64,000 nucleotides of DNA from the NCBI RefSeq assembly GCF_945859685.1, contig NC_079147.1:194229174-194293173 (forward strand). Direction: 5' to 3'. Position numbers and translations under genes: made by a program. Below, piece by piece: positions 29,517 to 40,760 of this stretch. Source of the DNA: Eupeodes corollae (Eukaryota; Arthropoda; Insecta; Diptera; Syrphidae). The notes under the pieces are model-generated. The model had not been told where the DNA came from and searched no databases. It saw nothing but the letters and a program-made list of their open reading frames with translations. How positions within the stretch are numbered: position 1 is the stretch's first letter; every line of letters starts with the position of its first letter.

Positions 29517-30905
29517 TTTTTAGGAGAAGACTGTGCTGCGACAGGATGGGAGGGTGATGATAGCTACTGGGACTACCTACGTCTTGCGACATAGCTTCGG
29601 AAGAAGACTGTACTGCGGCAGAAGAGGGCCCAGGTAGATCATCATCAACATCCAAGGATGGGAAGGTGATAGTAGCAATCGGACCCCCTACGTCTTGCGA
29701 CACTGCCTTTGAAGGGGCTTTCGGAGGCTCGCAAGAAGCGTCTACCTCATCTTTTTTATAAACGTGGAGCGTGACTGACTCGAAGCCGTATCTTATCCCG
29801 CCCTTATCTCGTGCCAGAGAAGCCACAGAGTCTTTCTTGATTACGATAATCGCACTTCTATAAAGACCCTTTGGCTCCTCCAGTTTCGCGAGCTTCCAGT
29901 CGTGACAAGGGAGGTTGCTGATCCTGATCATTTTACGATTGTCATCTGGAGAAGTGGGTTCTTTCGGGATCCATGCCCGAGCTCTCGGCCTGCAAGGAAT
30001 ATCTTCCTTTGCAGCGACCTCGAGTTTTGCGCCTGGCCAGACCTCGCCCAGCATGCCGACAGCAAGCGTATAGAGATCGCGCGACCTCTGATTGTTACAA
30101 GCGATAAGATTGACATGACCTTGATGCCAACCCCAATCGCTTTTTACAGGTGGTGGACCCGGATGTTCTCTCATGACTTTGAGAAAACCAGCTGAGAGCC
30201 CCAGTTTCACCATCTGCCAACGGTCAGAGATAATCGTGCCATCAATATTACCTCGACTATGATCTTTTTAGGCTCTTTAAGTACATCACTAAAAGGTTAA
30301 GTGAGAGGTACTCTAGCCATGTTGGGAGTGCTGGTGTTCTGCACTTTGGGCTTTTTAGGAACGGGAGTGGGCTCCTCCAAAGACCTTTGTTGTTTTGACG
30401 TGGAGTTTTATCTAGAATGGATTTAGCCCACTCCTGCCTCTTGCTAAGGATGGGATTACTTCCATCCCCCAATTTTGAACCAGGGGATTTTAGAATCCTC
30501 ATCGCATAGCGCCGTTGTTTATAAGAGCTCCTAGGAGCATTTTAGAGAGGTTTACTCTCATCATTATTCACGAACTTTCCACTACCGACCTGAGAAAGCG
30601 TTTTCGTCAGTGATACATCCTGTACCGCACTAAAAGATGGGCAGTGACCTGGCACAAGCCCTTCTTCGGTGTTTTGCACAGGAGTAACTACAGCCGACGT
30701 TGCCGCCGAACTGCCGTCCGGTGTAGTTATAACCTGTACCGCACACGAAGATGGGCAGTGACTTGGCACAAACCTTTCTCCGATGTTTGGCACGGGTGCA
30801 ACGACAGCGGACGTTGCCGCCGAACTGCCGCCCGGTGAAGGTGGAGTACCGGTACCGGTTTGATGTTTTTTCTTTGGGTTTTGGTTTATACATTAGATTC
30901 CCACT
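29485..30905 (-). pseudogene. LOA/R1-like ORF1 remnant with DUF4780-like domain
   Basis: Minus-strand ORF1-like gene. The best part (29485-30213, 242 residues) carries a DUF4780-like region: SDWGWHQGHVNLIACNN, VWPGAKLEVAAKEDIPCRPR, ARAWIPKEPTSPDD, NLPCHDWKLA and GIRYGFESVTLHV, followed by a serine/proline-rich end with two similar blocks around EAMSQDVG / KAVSQDVG. Upstream, in other frames, are a lysine-rich stretch (SKRQEWAKSILDKTPRQ) and two tandem units of about 38 residues containing DGSSAATSAVVTPVQNTEEG. At least one frameshift near 30.2-30.3 kb breaks it. DUF4780 proteins are common beside insect non-LTR elements; its role as an RNA-binding gag is inference. Confidence 0.7.
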
Positions 30906-31305
30906 AGTAGGCGAAGTAAAGGGGGGTCCATATGTGCAGAGATTCGCTTACACAGATAAGGCTAGCTAATCCGGAGGTCACCTCGTATCCGGATACTCCA
31001 TTAACGACTGAGCTGCTGAAGCGGCTGATCATCGGCACGGGTCATATAACACCTTAGATCCAAACCCAATTGAGAAGTTGAAGGGAGGGATATGTTTTGG
31101 AAAAGGAGAGACGAACAGCAACTAAGCCAAAAGCTTCCCAGGAAAGAAACAGGGTATTGACAGACAGTGATGCACTATACAGTCAGGGAATAAGGAGCCA
31201 TCAGCCAGCATAATAGCATAAAGCTGAAGTAGGAGGCGGTAAGGATTGGGAAGGGGAGGGGCAAGCGACCTTTGGTTTCAGGGCTCTTCTGGAGAGATAA
31301 TTCCT
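30906..31305 (-). other. Probable 5' UTR of the LOA/R1-like element
   Basis: A GC-richer stretch that continues the composition of the ORF1 remnant and lies upstream of it on the element strand, ending where MSE copy 3 begins. No open frame with known motifs. Assignment rests on position and composition. Confidence 0.4.
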
Positions 31306-31308
31306 TGA

Positions 31309-31835
31309 ATGGAAAAAGGCTGGGATGCGACCCACACTGAAAACTTCCCACCCCGTCTGTCGTCTTGTCTTGTCTTGCTTAAAAGTTTGTCTATATGTAC
31401 TCGTATCAATTTTTACCAAATTGGAGTACTATTTTTTGTAGATTTTATTTTTTATGAAAAAAGGACTTTTGGATTTTTATATAAAAATTTCTGAATATCG
31501 AAAACAATATTTTCTGTGAAATAAAATAAGTTTGAAGCCAATATTTTTAATTTTTGAAAAGCTATTTGAATTGAAAGTGAATTTTTACCAAGTTTTATTA
31601 TTGTTTTTTCTAGAGTTTTATTTTTTGTAAAAAAACTGTCAATTCGTTTTTTTTCAAAATTTTACTAAATGTTGACAACAATATTTTTTGAAAGATAAAA
31701 GTAAATTAAAGCCATTATTTCAAAGTTTTGATAAGATATTTGAGTCGAAAAACAATTTTTACCAACTTTAATTATTTTTTTTAAAGGTTTTTATTTTTTT
31801 GTAGAAAAAACTGTCAATATAATTTTTTCAACTTG
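31309..31835 (-). repeat. MSE repeat copy 3, inner end and two to three units
   Basis: On the minus strand it ends with the family terminus (TAAGCAAGACAAGACAAGAC, GACGGGGTGGGAAGTTTTCAG, GGGTCGCATCCCAGCCTTT). Between 31430 and 31835 are units with CGAATTGACAGTTTTT and GGTAAAAATTG-like blocks. It breaks off near 31835 and lacks the other terminus. Confidence 0.75.
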
Positions 31836-34005
31836 TATAGCCGTACCGTACTCTAAAGACTTGATTCGTAACATATTTTGTAGTTCTGCTTGGGAAGGTC
31901 CCCATAGAGTTTGTACTCTGGTCCCATAAGCTAAAACCTTATCAATTTCTTGGACAACATACTTGTCTTTCTTCAAGTGCATTATCCACTAAACCCTTTA
32001 TTCGATTCACTTGGTTAATCGTGAAATGTTTATTTCTAAGTCCAAACTTATGGTTCAGAATTAGTTTAAAGTCTATTATTTTGCTGAGCCGTTTCTGTAA
32101 ACTTTTACAATGATTGGTATAAGTGAATTTTGTAATTTTATAATGAAGTCGTACATATTTTAGTTTAAGACAGTTTTTTGAAGGCTATCGAGGGCATTTC
32201 TTTTAAAATGTATTTGTTTGTATTTTATAACTTATGTTGACATTTGCTTTTAACTTCTTCGAGCGAGACCTTTAAAAAATTTTTTAAGGAATCTGTTGCC
32301 GTGTTTGCTACGAATAATTTAAAAAACATTCACTGGAAAGTAGCTTCTATATACCTAGACCCTTTAAATCTGTAAGTAATATCCTTAACCGCTTAATTTT
32401 ATTTAAACACATAAGTTCAAAGCCAATTTTAAAAGAAGATTAAACTGAATTAAGTATTCCTACACCGCAAAACCACAGGATTAAACAAAAAAGTAATAAT
32501 TAAAGAGTATTAAAAAACAAAACCATATGCTAACCACTAAAAGTCACAACATTTCATTATTATAGTTATTTTATTATAATCATTATTTTTATATAAAACC
32601 TTAAAAGGCTTAAAAGCAAAAACTAATCAAGAATTCTCTCAAGCATAATAATTCAACCACAGAAATAAAATAAAATGTTTAACAACTCGTAACGAATTTT
32701 TATTATAAATAAAAAAAATAACAAAATAAAGATCATCTTTCCAGATAACCCTTTTATATACCCATAGATATACAACAGCAATGGCAGCAACAACAACTTC
32801 ACTTTTAACCCTTTTAACTTAAAAATATAACAAAAAAATGTTTAAAGCAAATTGACCCAATAAGAAGATGACCCATGTTATCAAGTTTGACTGCTTTTTA
32901 AGAGAATTTTCTAGGAAATTAAAAATAAAAAAGGACCAAAAAGGTTCCAATGTGCACAGTGTTGTTTTTCGTGTTGATTGTGTGAAGTAAGTATACTTTA
33001 AGGGATAAAATTCCTTGGCTTAAAAATATTGACACCTTTTTTTGGACTTTTTTTTTAGTCATTCAAAGAATAATGGAAAACAGAGAAGGGTTGCAGTTTG
33101 TTGTCGGATTTAAAATGGGAGAAAATTACCGGAAGAGAAATAATTGCGTTTTGAGTAGACGTGCTTAAAAATGTTCAGGGACCTTAAAGCGTGAGTTGCG
33201 ACGCAAGTTATCATAATTGATAATATTCCATTTATGCTTCATATTGCTTTTATCTACCCTTGAACTCCTGTTCTTCATTAAGTGTACCCAACTTACTTCG
33301 TCAGCCTTTCCAATCACACCATCATCTCTGCCACAACTAAGATCCGGTTCGGAACTCGTTCAGTATGTTTCTCCACCCGAAAGCTTAGATCTTCTTGGTC
33401 TGCTATATCCTTCTAGCGGAGGCTTGGCCTTCCCCGCTGTTTTTCGGTTCTACTATAAATTGTATCGGAAAGGGCTTTCGGGGCATAGTCTTATACAACA
33501 GTAGTTTTAAATTTATGGTGAGTTTTTTGGATTTAAAGTGAGTTTAAAGAGTCTTCTTATAAAATGGTTTAGTCTTGGCAACATGTGTCTTCATTTGTCA
33601 ACTAAATTTTTTAGGATACATTTTCGATTGCATAGTTATTTTTTTCACGATCAAACTGAATACATATCAAACTTGTATTTAATTTTAGTGAGAGAAATTT
33701 GGAAATTGTTAACAACAAAACTATTTCTGTCAACATTGTTTCAAAGTAACATTTTTTTTTTGTCGAGAAAAAGAAAGAAAACAAAGAAGGTGTTAAAAAT
33801 CTGTAGCAATTAGTTCCCCTGTGTGAAAAAAACTTAACATTTCCACTGTAATTTCTCGGCAACATGTTGCTTACTATGCTTTGTAATCATAATAATTATG
33901 TTCTTTGTTTATTGCAACATGTATCTTAAAACTTTTAATTTAATATATACACACGTTTTTGGTGAATTAAAGTAGAAATCATTAGTGTCTTCGGAGATTT
34001 TGAAC
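31836..34005. other. Unassigned DNA with one GC-balanced island
   Basis: No gene recognised with confidence. The frame on the minus strand around 31850-31980 (LAYGTRVQTLWGPSQAELQ) is faintly like the YGxxLWG segment after LINE RTs but too weak to call. A less AT-rich island at 33280-33500 has an open plus frame without recognised family. The rest is AT-rich. Confidence 0.4.
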
Positions 34006-34173
34006 ATTAGCAACATGTTGCCAAGAGTTATATAAAAGAAATTGCTTAAGGAATGTCTTGAATTATTTTAAATTAAATCTCTTGCCTAGAAAATTAAGTA
34101 CAATGAATTTTAATAAATTATTGATATCTAATTTTTAAGCGTCTTAAACACTGCGCAACATACGGTGAACATC

Positions 34174-34184
34174 AGCAACTTCTT
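34174..34184. repeat. 11-bp target site duplication of the 5S-type SINE
   Basis: AGCAACTTCTT at 34174-34184 recurs exactly at 34465-34475. One copy belongs to the tandem array unit start, the other was made by insertion. Confidence 0.85.
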
Positions 34185-34464
34185 ACTACATTACATTACA
34201 TTTCACACTACTCTGCACATAAATGTGCAGAGTAGAGAACACAGCACCTTGAGCAACTAAGGCTATGTAAGGTGATAACAACACAAGACATTAATACAAG
34301 ACAGAAGGACAGAAGAGAAAGAACAACAGAAAGAAAGAACACATGACAACAGCACGCGGTAGGTTTCGAGACGGTCCCCCATCTTTCTACTAACCACGCT
34401 CACTGATGCTTGATTTCGGTGATCGATGGGAACCGAAGCTTTATCAGTGACTAGGCCGTTGCCT
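34185..34464 (-). mobile_element. 5S rRNA-derived SINE (SINE3-like), apparently complete
   Basis: A 280-bp element on the minus strand bounded by a perfect 11-bp duplication. The first about 119 bases (34463-34345) are 5S rRNA-like; then come a pyrimidine-rich body (TTCTTTCTTTCTGTTG), a perfect 13-bp stem CTACTCTGCACAT/ATGTGCAGAGTAG with a 2-base loop (34209-34236), and a 3' tail of ATGTA-type pentamers. Head from a Pol III gene, unrelated body and simple-repeat tail with target duplication are the defining features of a SINE. It codes for nothing and would need a LINE enzyme for movement; which LINE is unknown. No second copy was noticed in this window. Confidence 0.85.
34345..34463 (-). ncRNA. 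5S rRNA-like head of the SINE (Pol III promoter)
   Basis: Read on the minus strand: GGCAACGGCC, then CGGTTCCCATCGATCACCG, AAATCAAGCA, GTGGTTAGTAGAAAGATGGG and GGGACCGTCTCGAAACC, ending ACCGCGTGCTGTTG. This follows animal 5S rRNA along its whole length (about 120 nt), with the A-box (AATCAAGC) and C-box (GATGGGGGACCG) regions of the internal promoter best kept. Changes elsewhere and the fused body argue against a functional 5S gene; it is the promoter head of the SINE. Confidence 0.85.
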
Positions 34465-34975
34465 AGCAACTTCTTGACAGGAATTCTTTAATAGAAATTC
34501 CTTAAAGAATATCTTTAATTATTAAATATTTAATATACGTGACGTTGCAATTTAAATCAAATAATGTTGATAAAATATTGATATCTAACTTTTACTCTGT
34601 CTAAATACTGCACAACAAACGTTGTATATTGTATAGAAACTTGTTGCCAAGAATCGTTTAGAAGAAATTTCTTGGTGAATATCTTGTGCCAATTACCTAT
34701 TTTATCTTTTGACGATAAAATTAAAAACAATTAATAATGATAGAAGACTGGTATCTTACTTTTAAGCTGCCTTAACATTGCGAAAAATACAGTTAGCATT
34801 AGCAACTTGTTGCCAAGAATTGTTTAGAAGAAATTGCTCAAGGAATATCTTGAATTTATTAGCAACCTTATCTTCATTTTTAACGACGACAAAATTAAAA
34901 ACAAATAATTTTGATAAAATACTGATATCTAACTTTTAAGCAGCCTAAACACTGCGCAAAATACAGTCCTTGAGT

Positions 34976-36445
34976 TTAAATTAATGGAGTAAATATTGCA
35001 ATCGGAGTACGAGTAAAATGAGTCCTTTGCTTGTCAATATTTTGTTTAATTCCGTTATCTCTATGGAAATGCCCTTTATTTCAAACTTCAAGTAAAGGTA
35101 CTCAAATAAATATGTTTCGTTCACCTTGTGAACAACAGGTTATATTTTTTTCCAATAAGTTGGTACCTTACCTATAGGATAAGCCAATTTATTTTAAGGG
35201 GAGTCATATATAAGCAGATACCTTAAAAAACATACATATTCAAGGTCTTGTGGTTATTTTTCAATGGCTTATCTCTTGTTTTTCTGTTTAAAGTTGCATA
35301 TAAAAAGGTTATTTTGGAGTTTGTTTATCATTTTATATAACATTTGACATATTCCCTCATTATTTTTATTGCAGGTCTTATCCAAGTTTTTCTTTATCTT
35401 ATCAAAATTCTGCACCTTAATTTTTTAACGTGGATAAAGGTTATGGTAAAAGGTATACCTACGGTTTTATTAACTTAAGTTAATGTTATCCTTTTTAGAT
35501 TAATGTTTGAAACTGTATAGTTGTTGAATTATGCTTCAGAGAAGAATTAAAAACGAATAACCTAAGTTTTTTGACAGTTATGTTTTCTTTTATAAGGTAT
35601 TTTATACCTTGGATTTATGAGTCATAAAATATGAACTATATAAAATTAAGTTTTTTTTTTGTTTTTGGAAAATTATTAGGTTTCTCCCTTACTTTTAATT
35701 GGGTTTGCAGGCAACTTTCGCTAAGTTTATCTTCTCGACTTTTCTCTCCAAGATTACCTCAATGCAAAAAAAAAAAAACAATAGTTCGAAGAACAATATA
35801 CGGGAAATACGACTTTCTTTATTAAAAGAAGTTTTCGAGGGAAGTTTTAGTCAACAGTTTACAACAGAAGACTATTACAAAATTTACAGCAGATTTGACT
35901 GGTATAGTAAACTTTTTGAAACCTTAAAACAAAACAATTTGACAGCTGACAGTTTAGGGTCATAAATAAGAGAATATATTTAGGAATAATATGTTTTCTT
36001 TGTTGAAAAATATTTAAGAAAATGAGAGGTTGGAGACAACAATACAATTCCTTATGAATTCTTTAAATAATCATTCAATTGGTAATTTTTAAAATTAACC
36101 ATAAATTATATCAAACGTTTTTCATTCAAAATTCTTGATATATTTTTAGGAAAAAAAAAACTGTTCTCATCAAAAAATTTTATATTAAGAGGTTTGAAAA
36201 ATACTTTATTTTGTATTATGTATTTCTTGACAGTAACTAAATATATTTTTTTTTTTAATTTAGAAGTAACAATTTGAAATTTCTGGTAGTAAGAATTCGG
36301 GCAAACATTGTCTTGAATAATTTAGAGCAAATATGGTTGTAAGATTATGTAAAGGCTTTTTCAATAAAGGCTGGTTGAAATGGAATAAAACAAGCTGTGT
36401 GAGGTATTATTTTTTTTTATTTAATAGGCGCATGTATACCACTTA
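34976..36445. other. Unassigned AT-rich DNA
   Basis: No gene or repeat recognised. Open frames around 35630-35965 have a lysine/asparagine-biased composition typical of AT-rich noise. Confidence 0.45.
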
Positions 36446-36449
36446 GTGT

Positions 36450-37110
36450 TGTATATGACATCATTGAAATTCCCGACTCGGATCCTAGTATTCCAATTTT
36501 TAATTACTCCCGCATAGACCTTTGTGGTCAATTCACATCACCCTTGCGAGAGATTACCTTGCCCTAAAACCGCTACTGCAATTTGGGCCATGAGAAATTG
36601 GTTTCTTTTGACGGTAACCGCCTCACTAACGTCGTTTTTGAAAAAGTACGGACCAATTACGCTGCTGGCCCAAAACCTCACCAAACGGTAACTCGTTCAG
36701 AATGCATTATCACCTGGTGAACCTAGCGTGGGTTGGTGTTGTCCCATATACAGCAAGTTTGCTTGTTAACACAGCCGTTCATCCAAAAATGCGCCTCGTC
36801 ACTAGAGATGATTTTTCGGCCACAATTAGGGTCCTCTTACAAACGATTCGAACTCAAAGTCCAGTCCAGTCGACAGCTCCTGGGTCAGTTGGATCTTGTA
36901 CGGGTGTAGGCCTTACGGCCCGACGCAAAAGCAACATTTGCCAAGTTAAAGTCTGCAGAAGGCCGAGTATTGGGCGATTGCTTACTGAACCGGTCGTCTC
37001 AAATTTGGAAACCAAACGTTGAAGAGTTGACTATGAAGGGCCACTACGTCTACCGTAAAATGAACGCAATGCGCGCAACGTTTGCCCCAAAAGATTTATT
37101 GTTGTTTGCT
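36450..37110 (-). pseudogene. Tc1/mariner-type (DUF4817-like) transposase remnant, copy T3
   Basis: Minus-strand remnant. From 37110 down: a helix-turn-helix part ALRSFYGRRSGPS...STLQRLVSKFETTGSVSNR, then after a gap CGRKIISSDEAHFWMNGCVNK (first catalytic aspartate kept), QTCCIWDNTNPR, HSERVTVW, then ISRKGDVN (WPPR context) and a C-terminal RVGNFNDVIYNT. The N-terminus is incomplete, stops and frameshifts are present, and regions between these blocks are deleted. It belongs to the same broad family as T1 and T2 but a different branch, judging by the helix-turn-helix and the C-terminus. Confidence 0.8.
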
Positions 37111-37747
37111 AGATTTGGGCTTTATGACATTTACGGTTGGGGAAAGTTAGGTGTAGGCACAATTTCCTTGCATTTTAATAGTCTGGACTTAAAAATTATG
37201 CATACACACAACCTTGAAGCTATCCCAAATTCTATAGTGAGCCCCAGCAGGGGCCAGCATGCCCTAGACATATTTCTCTTTTTATACACACAAAATTTGC
37301 CTTATTTCGCTTTTTGAAAGTTCATTCAAACCAAGCATATTTGTTACACATTCTTGACGTTTCGAGGCTTTGGGCAATCTGACATTTTTTCGTTTAATAT
37401 TTGCTGAAAATAAACGAAACTTTTCTCAGAATGTCCAAAAAATGGGACACATGACATCTTTCGGGTGGAAGATATGTAAATTAGTAATTTGGGCGTTATG
37501 ATTTTTAAAATTTATTTCGTCAATTAAACATTGATTTTGGGCTTTGTGGCATTTTCTTCTTAAAATTTGTTTAGCCTATAGAGGCACTTTTGGGCGATAT
37601 GACATTTTTATATTTGTTTTGCGCTATTTTATTTGGCAATAAGGGCTAAGGTTTTTTTTTATTTGAAATGTCAAAATACCAATATGGTTTTTGGCGAAAA
37701 GATCTAACCTCAAATTGAGAACTTAAAATTCATATCGGTTTTGCAAA
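37111..37747. other. Unassigned DNA with spaced TTTGGGC...TGACATTTT motifs
   Basis: Four loosely repeated phrases (TTTGGGCAATCTGACATTTT near 37368, TTTGGGCGTTATGATTTTTA near 37488, TTTTGGGCTTTGTGGCATTTT near 37545, TTTTGGGCGATATGACATTTT near 37597) suggest a very degenerate tandem repeat. No gene seen. Confidence 0.4.
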
Positions 37748-38985
37748 TAACGGAGAAATGGCTCTCAATAAAATTGCTTGGGGAGCTTTTTAACCATACA
37801 GTTTAAAAAAGGTGCAAATTTCGGTTAACTCTAAATATCTCACGAACCAATAACCCTAGATACTTGAATTAAATTGTATATAATAAACTTTAACGTGATT
37901 CAAAACAATTATAAATCAAAAAAATTTGTCATCTCAAAAATTTTACGATTAAAAAAACCATTTTATCTCTATGCATCAAAAAATTACAGATGGTAAAATT
38001 TTAAAGTTTTTTTTTTTTTTTATAAAAAATAAAAACCTAGAAAGAAAATAACTCAAAGTTATTCAAAATTAAATTTCGACTCAACTTCCAATCCTATAAG
38101 AAATATTGTTTTCAACATTCGGTAACATTTTGAGAAAAATCGGATTGACACATTTTTTTACAAAAAATAAAAACCTAAAAAAAATTACTAAAAGTTAGTC
38201 AAAATTGATTTGCGAATCAAATACCTTTTCAAATTTTGAGACAATGGATTTAAACTAATTTTATTTACAAAAAATATTGTTGTCAAAATTGTGTAACATC
38301 TCGAGAAAAATAGAATTGACAGTTTTCTTACAGAAATTTAAAAACCTACAAAATAATTAACAAAAGTAGTTAAAAGTTGATTTTCGACTTAAATATCTTT
38401 TCAAAACTTTGAGATTTCGGCTTAAAACTAATTTTTACTTTTAAGAAAAATTGTTTTGAACATTCAATAAAATTTCGAATTAAAAGTTTTTTTTAACAAA
38501 AAATAAAAAAAACTAAAAACGCATTCCTAAAAGTTCGTAAAAATTGATTTTCGACTCAAATGTCTTTTCAAAAAGTAAAATTATTGGTTTCAAACTTTTT
38601 TTATCTCACATAAAATTTTGTTTTCGACTTTCAGTTAATTTTTGATAAAAATCCAACATTCGGGTTTTTCATAAGAAAATAAAATCTACAAAAAACAGTA
38701 CGAACATTTAGTAAAAATGATGTTCGGTTCTCAAAATCACGTCAATAGAAGGCATTGACTCAATAAGAAATACAAACTTTTAAGAAATGCTACTTAAATT
38801 GGTAAAAATTAATTAACGACTAAAAAATCTCGTTAACAAGAATGGATTGTGAAATCAAACTATTTCATCATATGCAAAAAATTGTTATTAATTTTCAAAT
38901 TTTTAAGAATAATTTAATTGAAACCTTTTTTAATAAAACACGAAAACCTTTTAAGCAAGACAAATCGACAGACAGGATGGGATGT
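37748..38985 (+). repeat. MSE repeat copy 4
   Basis: Starts within the family's unique part (AGAAATGGCTCTCAATAAAA), continues with CAGTTTAAAAAAGGTG, then units bearing CGGATTGACACATTTT, GTAAAAATTGATTTTCGACTC, and ends CTTTTAAGCAAGACAAATCG, ACAGACAGGATGGGATGTTATCA. The outer terminus with the AACTTCC palindrome is missing. An RTE remnant follows within 170 bases. Confidence 0.75.
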
Positions 38986-39149
38986 TATCATTCTTTATCT
39001 TTATCATCATAATTTTCTCTCGGGGCTATTTCATAAACATTCTCACTTAAGACAAGTGGCAGGTTACAATTTGTTAATTTACAAGTTGACAATTGTCAAA
39101 ATATGTCATCAGAATGTAAGAAAATATCCGACAGTTGTTTTTTTTTTCA

Positions 39150-40760
39150 TAAAGAAATTTTCATCACAATTAATTGTGAAATTTTACCAAAAGGTAAAAG
39201 AACCGAAGCTTGTAAGGACGATCAGGGGAACATCGTAGTAGAACCGCAGTCTATGCTGAGAATATGGAAAGATCACTTCTCCAAATTATATAACGGCGAT
39301 GACGAACCGAATTCCGCTGTAAGGGAGATAGAACCACTTAACCTCGGTGACGCAAATCAACAATTCCGCCTACCCGACCTTGACGAAGTGAAGATAGCAA
39401 TATCTAAACTTAATTCAAACAAAGCTGCTGGAGCTGACGGTATCGCTGCCGAACTATTCAAAGCAGCAGGCGATGACTTGGTACGGAGCATGCACCAACT
39501 CATCTGCAAAATATGGTCGGAAGAAAGCATTCCCGCTGAGTGGAATCTCAGCATAGTGTGCCCGATAGATAAGAAGGGAGACCCACTAAACTGCGCCAAC
39601 TACAGAGGCATCAGTCTCTTTAACATTGCGTATAAGATCCTCTCTGCCGTATTATGTGAACGTCTGAAGCCATTCGTCAACAACCTGATTGGTCCTTATC
39701 AGTGTGGCTTCAGACCAGGAAAGTCCACTATAGACCAAATATTCACACTACGGCAGATCTTGGAAAAAACCCAGGAGCTTCAAATCGATACCCACCATCT
39801 CTTTATCGATTTGAAAGCCGCGTATGACAGCATCTATAGGGAAGAGCTCTACCGAGCAATGTCAAGTTTTGGCATCCCTGTCAAACTTATCCGTTTGTGC
39901 AGAATGACAATAGAGAATGCACGCTGCTCTATCATGGTCGGAAAAGATCTTATCGATGCATTTGATGTCAAAAAAGGTCTTAGACAAGGCGATGCACTGT
40001 CATGCGACTTCTTCAACATCGTTCTGGAAAGAATTGTGCAAAACTCAAACGTCAACACTAGAGGCACAATCTTCAAAAGGTCCATCCAATTAGTCGGATA
40101 CGCAGATGATATTGACATAATTGGAAGATCAAAGCGTGATGTCAGTGAAGCGTTTTTGAGCATTGCAAAGAAGATGGGTTTAATGGCAAATAAGGGCACG
40201 AACAAGTGCATGCTGTCATCAAAAAAGGACATTGAACACGTCGACGTCTTGGATAAAACGTCACCATGGACAGCTTTAAGTTTAAGGTAGTTAACGACTT
40301 TGTCTACCTAAGCACCGCTATTAATACAGACAACGACACCAGCTTAGAAATCAAATGAAGGATAACTTTTGCAAATCGCTGCTTCTTTGGACTTAGAAGG
40401 CAATTGAGAATTAAAGTCCTCTCTCGAGCATCTAAAATCACCATCTATAAGACACTCATCATCCCAGTTCTCATTTATGGCGCTGAGGCCTGGACCGTGT
40501 CAAAGAAAGATGAGAGCGTCTTAGGACGCTTCGAGAGGAAAAATCTTCGGGTGATTTTTGGTCCCGTACGCATAGATGGAAAATGGAGGAGAAGATATAA
40601 CGATGAACTCTACGGGCTGTACAGCGACACTGACCTAGTTGGCAGAATTAAAGTGCAACGGCTTAGATGGCTAGGTCATTTAGAGCGGATGGACATCAAC
40701 GCTCCAGCCTGGAAGGTCTTTGAATGCAATCCAACTGTATCTAGAAGAAGAATCCAATAA
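39150..40760 (+). pseudogene. RTE-like LINE remnant B (nearly full RT)
   Basis: Longest RTE remnant here. The open stretch to 40290 covers the linker and the complete RT: PLNLGDANQQFRLPDLDEV, LNSNKAAGADGIAAELFKAA, SIVCPIDKKGDPLNCANYRG, YQCGFRPGKSTIDQIFTLRQ, LFIDLKAAYDSI (motif A), KKGLRQGDALSCDFFNIVLE, VGYADDIDIIGRS (catalytic YADD), MGLMANKG. A frameshift near 40245 and a stop near 40357 break the thumb, after which RCFFGLRRQL, IYKTLIIPVLIYGAEAWT and LRWLGHLERMD can be read to 40760. The endonuclease is missing (5' truncation near 39150). No RNase H follows, as expected for RTE. Confidence 0.85.

Larger units (their letters stand above)
34009..34975 (+). repeat. Tandem array of about 167-bp units, interrupted by a SINE
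   Basis: Four diverged units begin with AGCAACATGTTGCCAAGAG or similar at 34009, 34174 (resuming at 34465), 34635 and 34801. Each carries GGAATATCTTGAATT-like, GATATCTAACTTTTAAGC-like and CACTGCGCAA-like blocks in the same order, giving spacings of 165, 170 and 166 bp. A weak further unit may start near 33854. A 5S-type SINE is inserted at the start of the second unit. Confidence 0.75.

Noticed and set aside
31791..31982. Minus frame LAYGTRVQTLWGPSQAELQ as a jockey RT thumb fragment
   Set aside because: Only a faint YGxxLWG resemblance, with no flanking LINE motifs in any frame.
33217..33504. Plus-strand 95-residue frame with a hydrophobic start as a secreted protein gene
   Set aside because: The hydrophobic start comes from AT-rich codons, there is no recognised domain, no clear promoter or splice context, and the GC-balanced part looks like an old repeat fragment.
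34345..34463. Functional 5S rRNA gene
   Set aside because: Several changes from animal 5S, direct fusion to a body with SINE-type tail and a target duplication, and no tandem 5S repeats.
39357..39599. Minus-strand 80-residue frame
   Set aside because: Antisense of the RTE-like reverse transcriptase on the plus strand.
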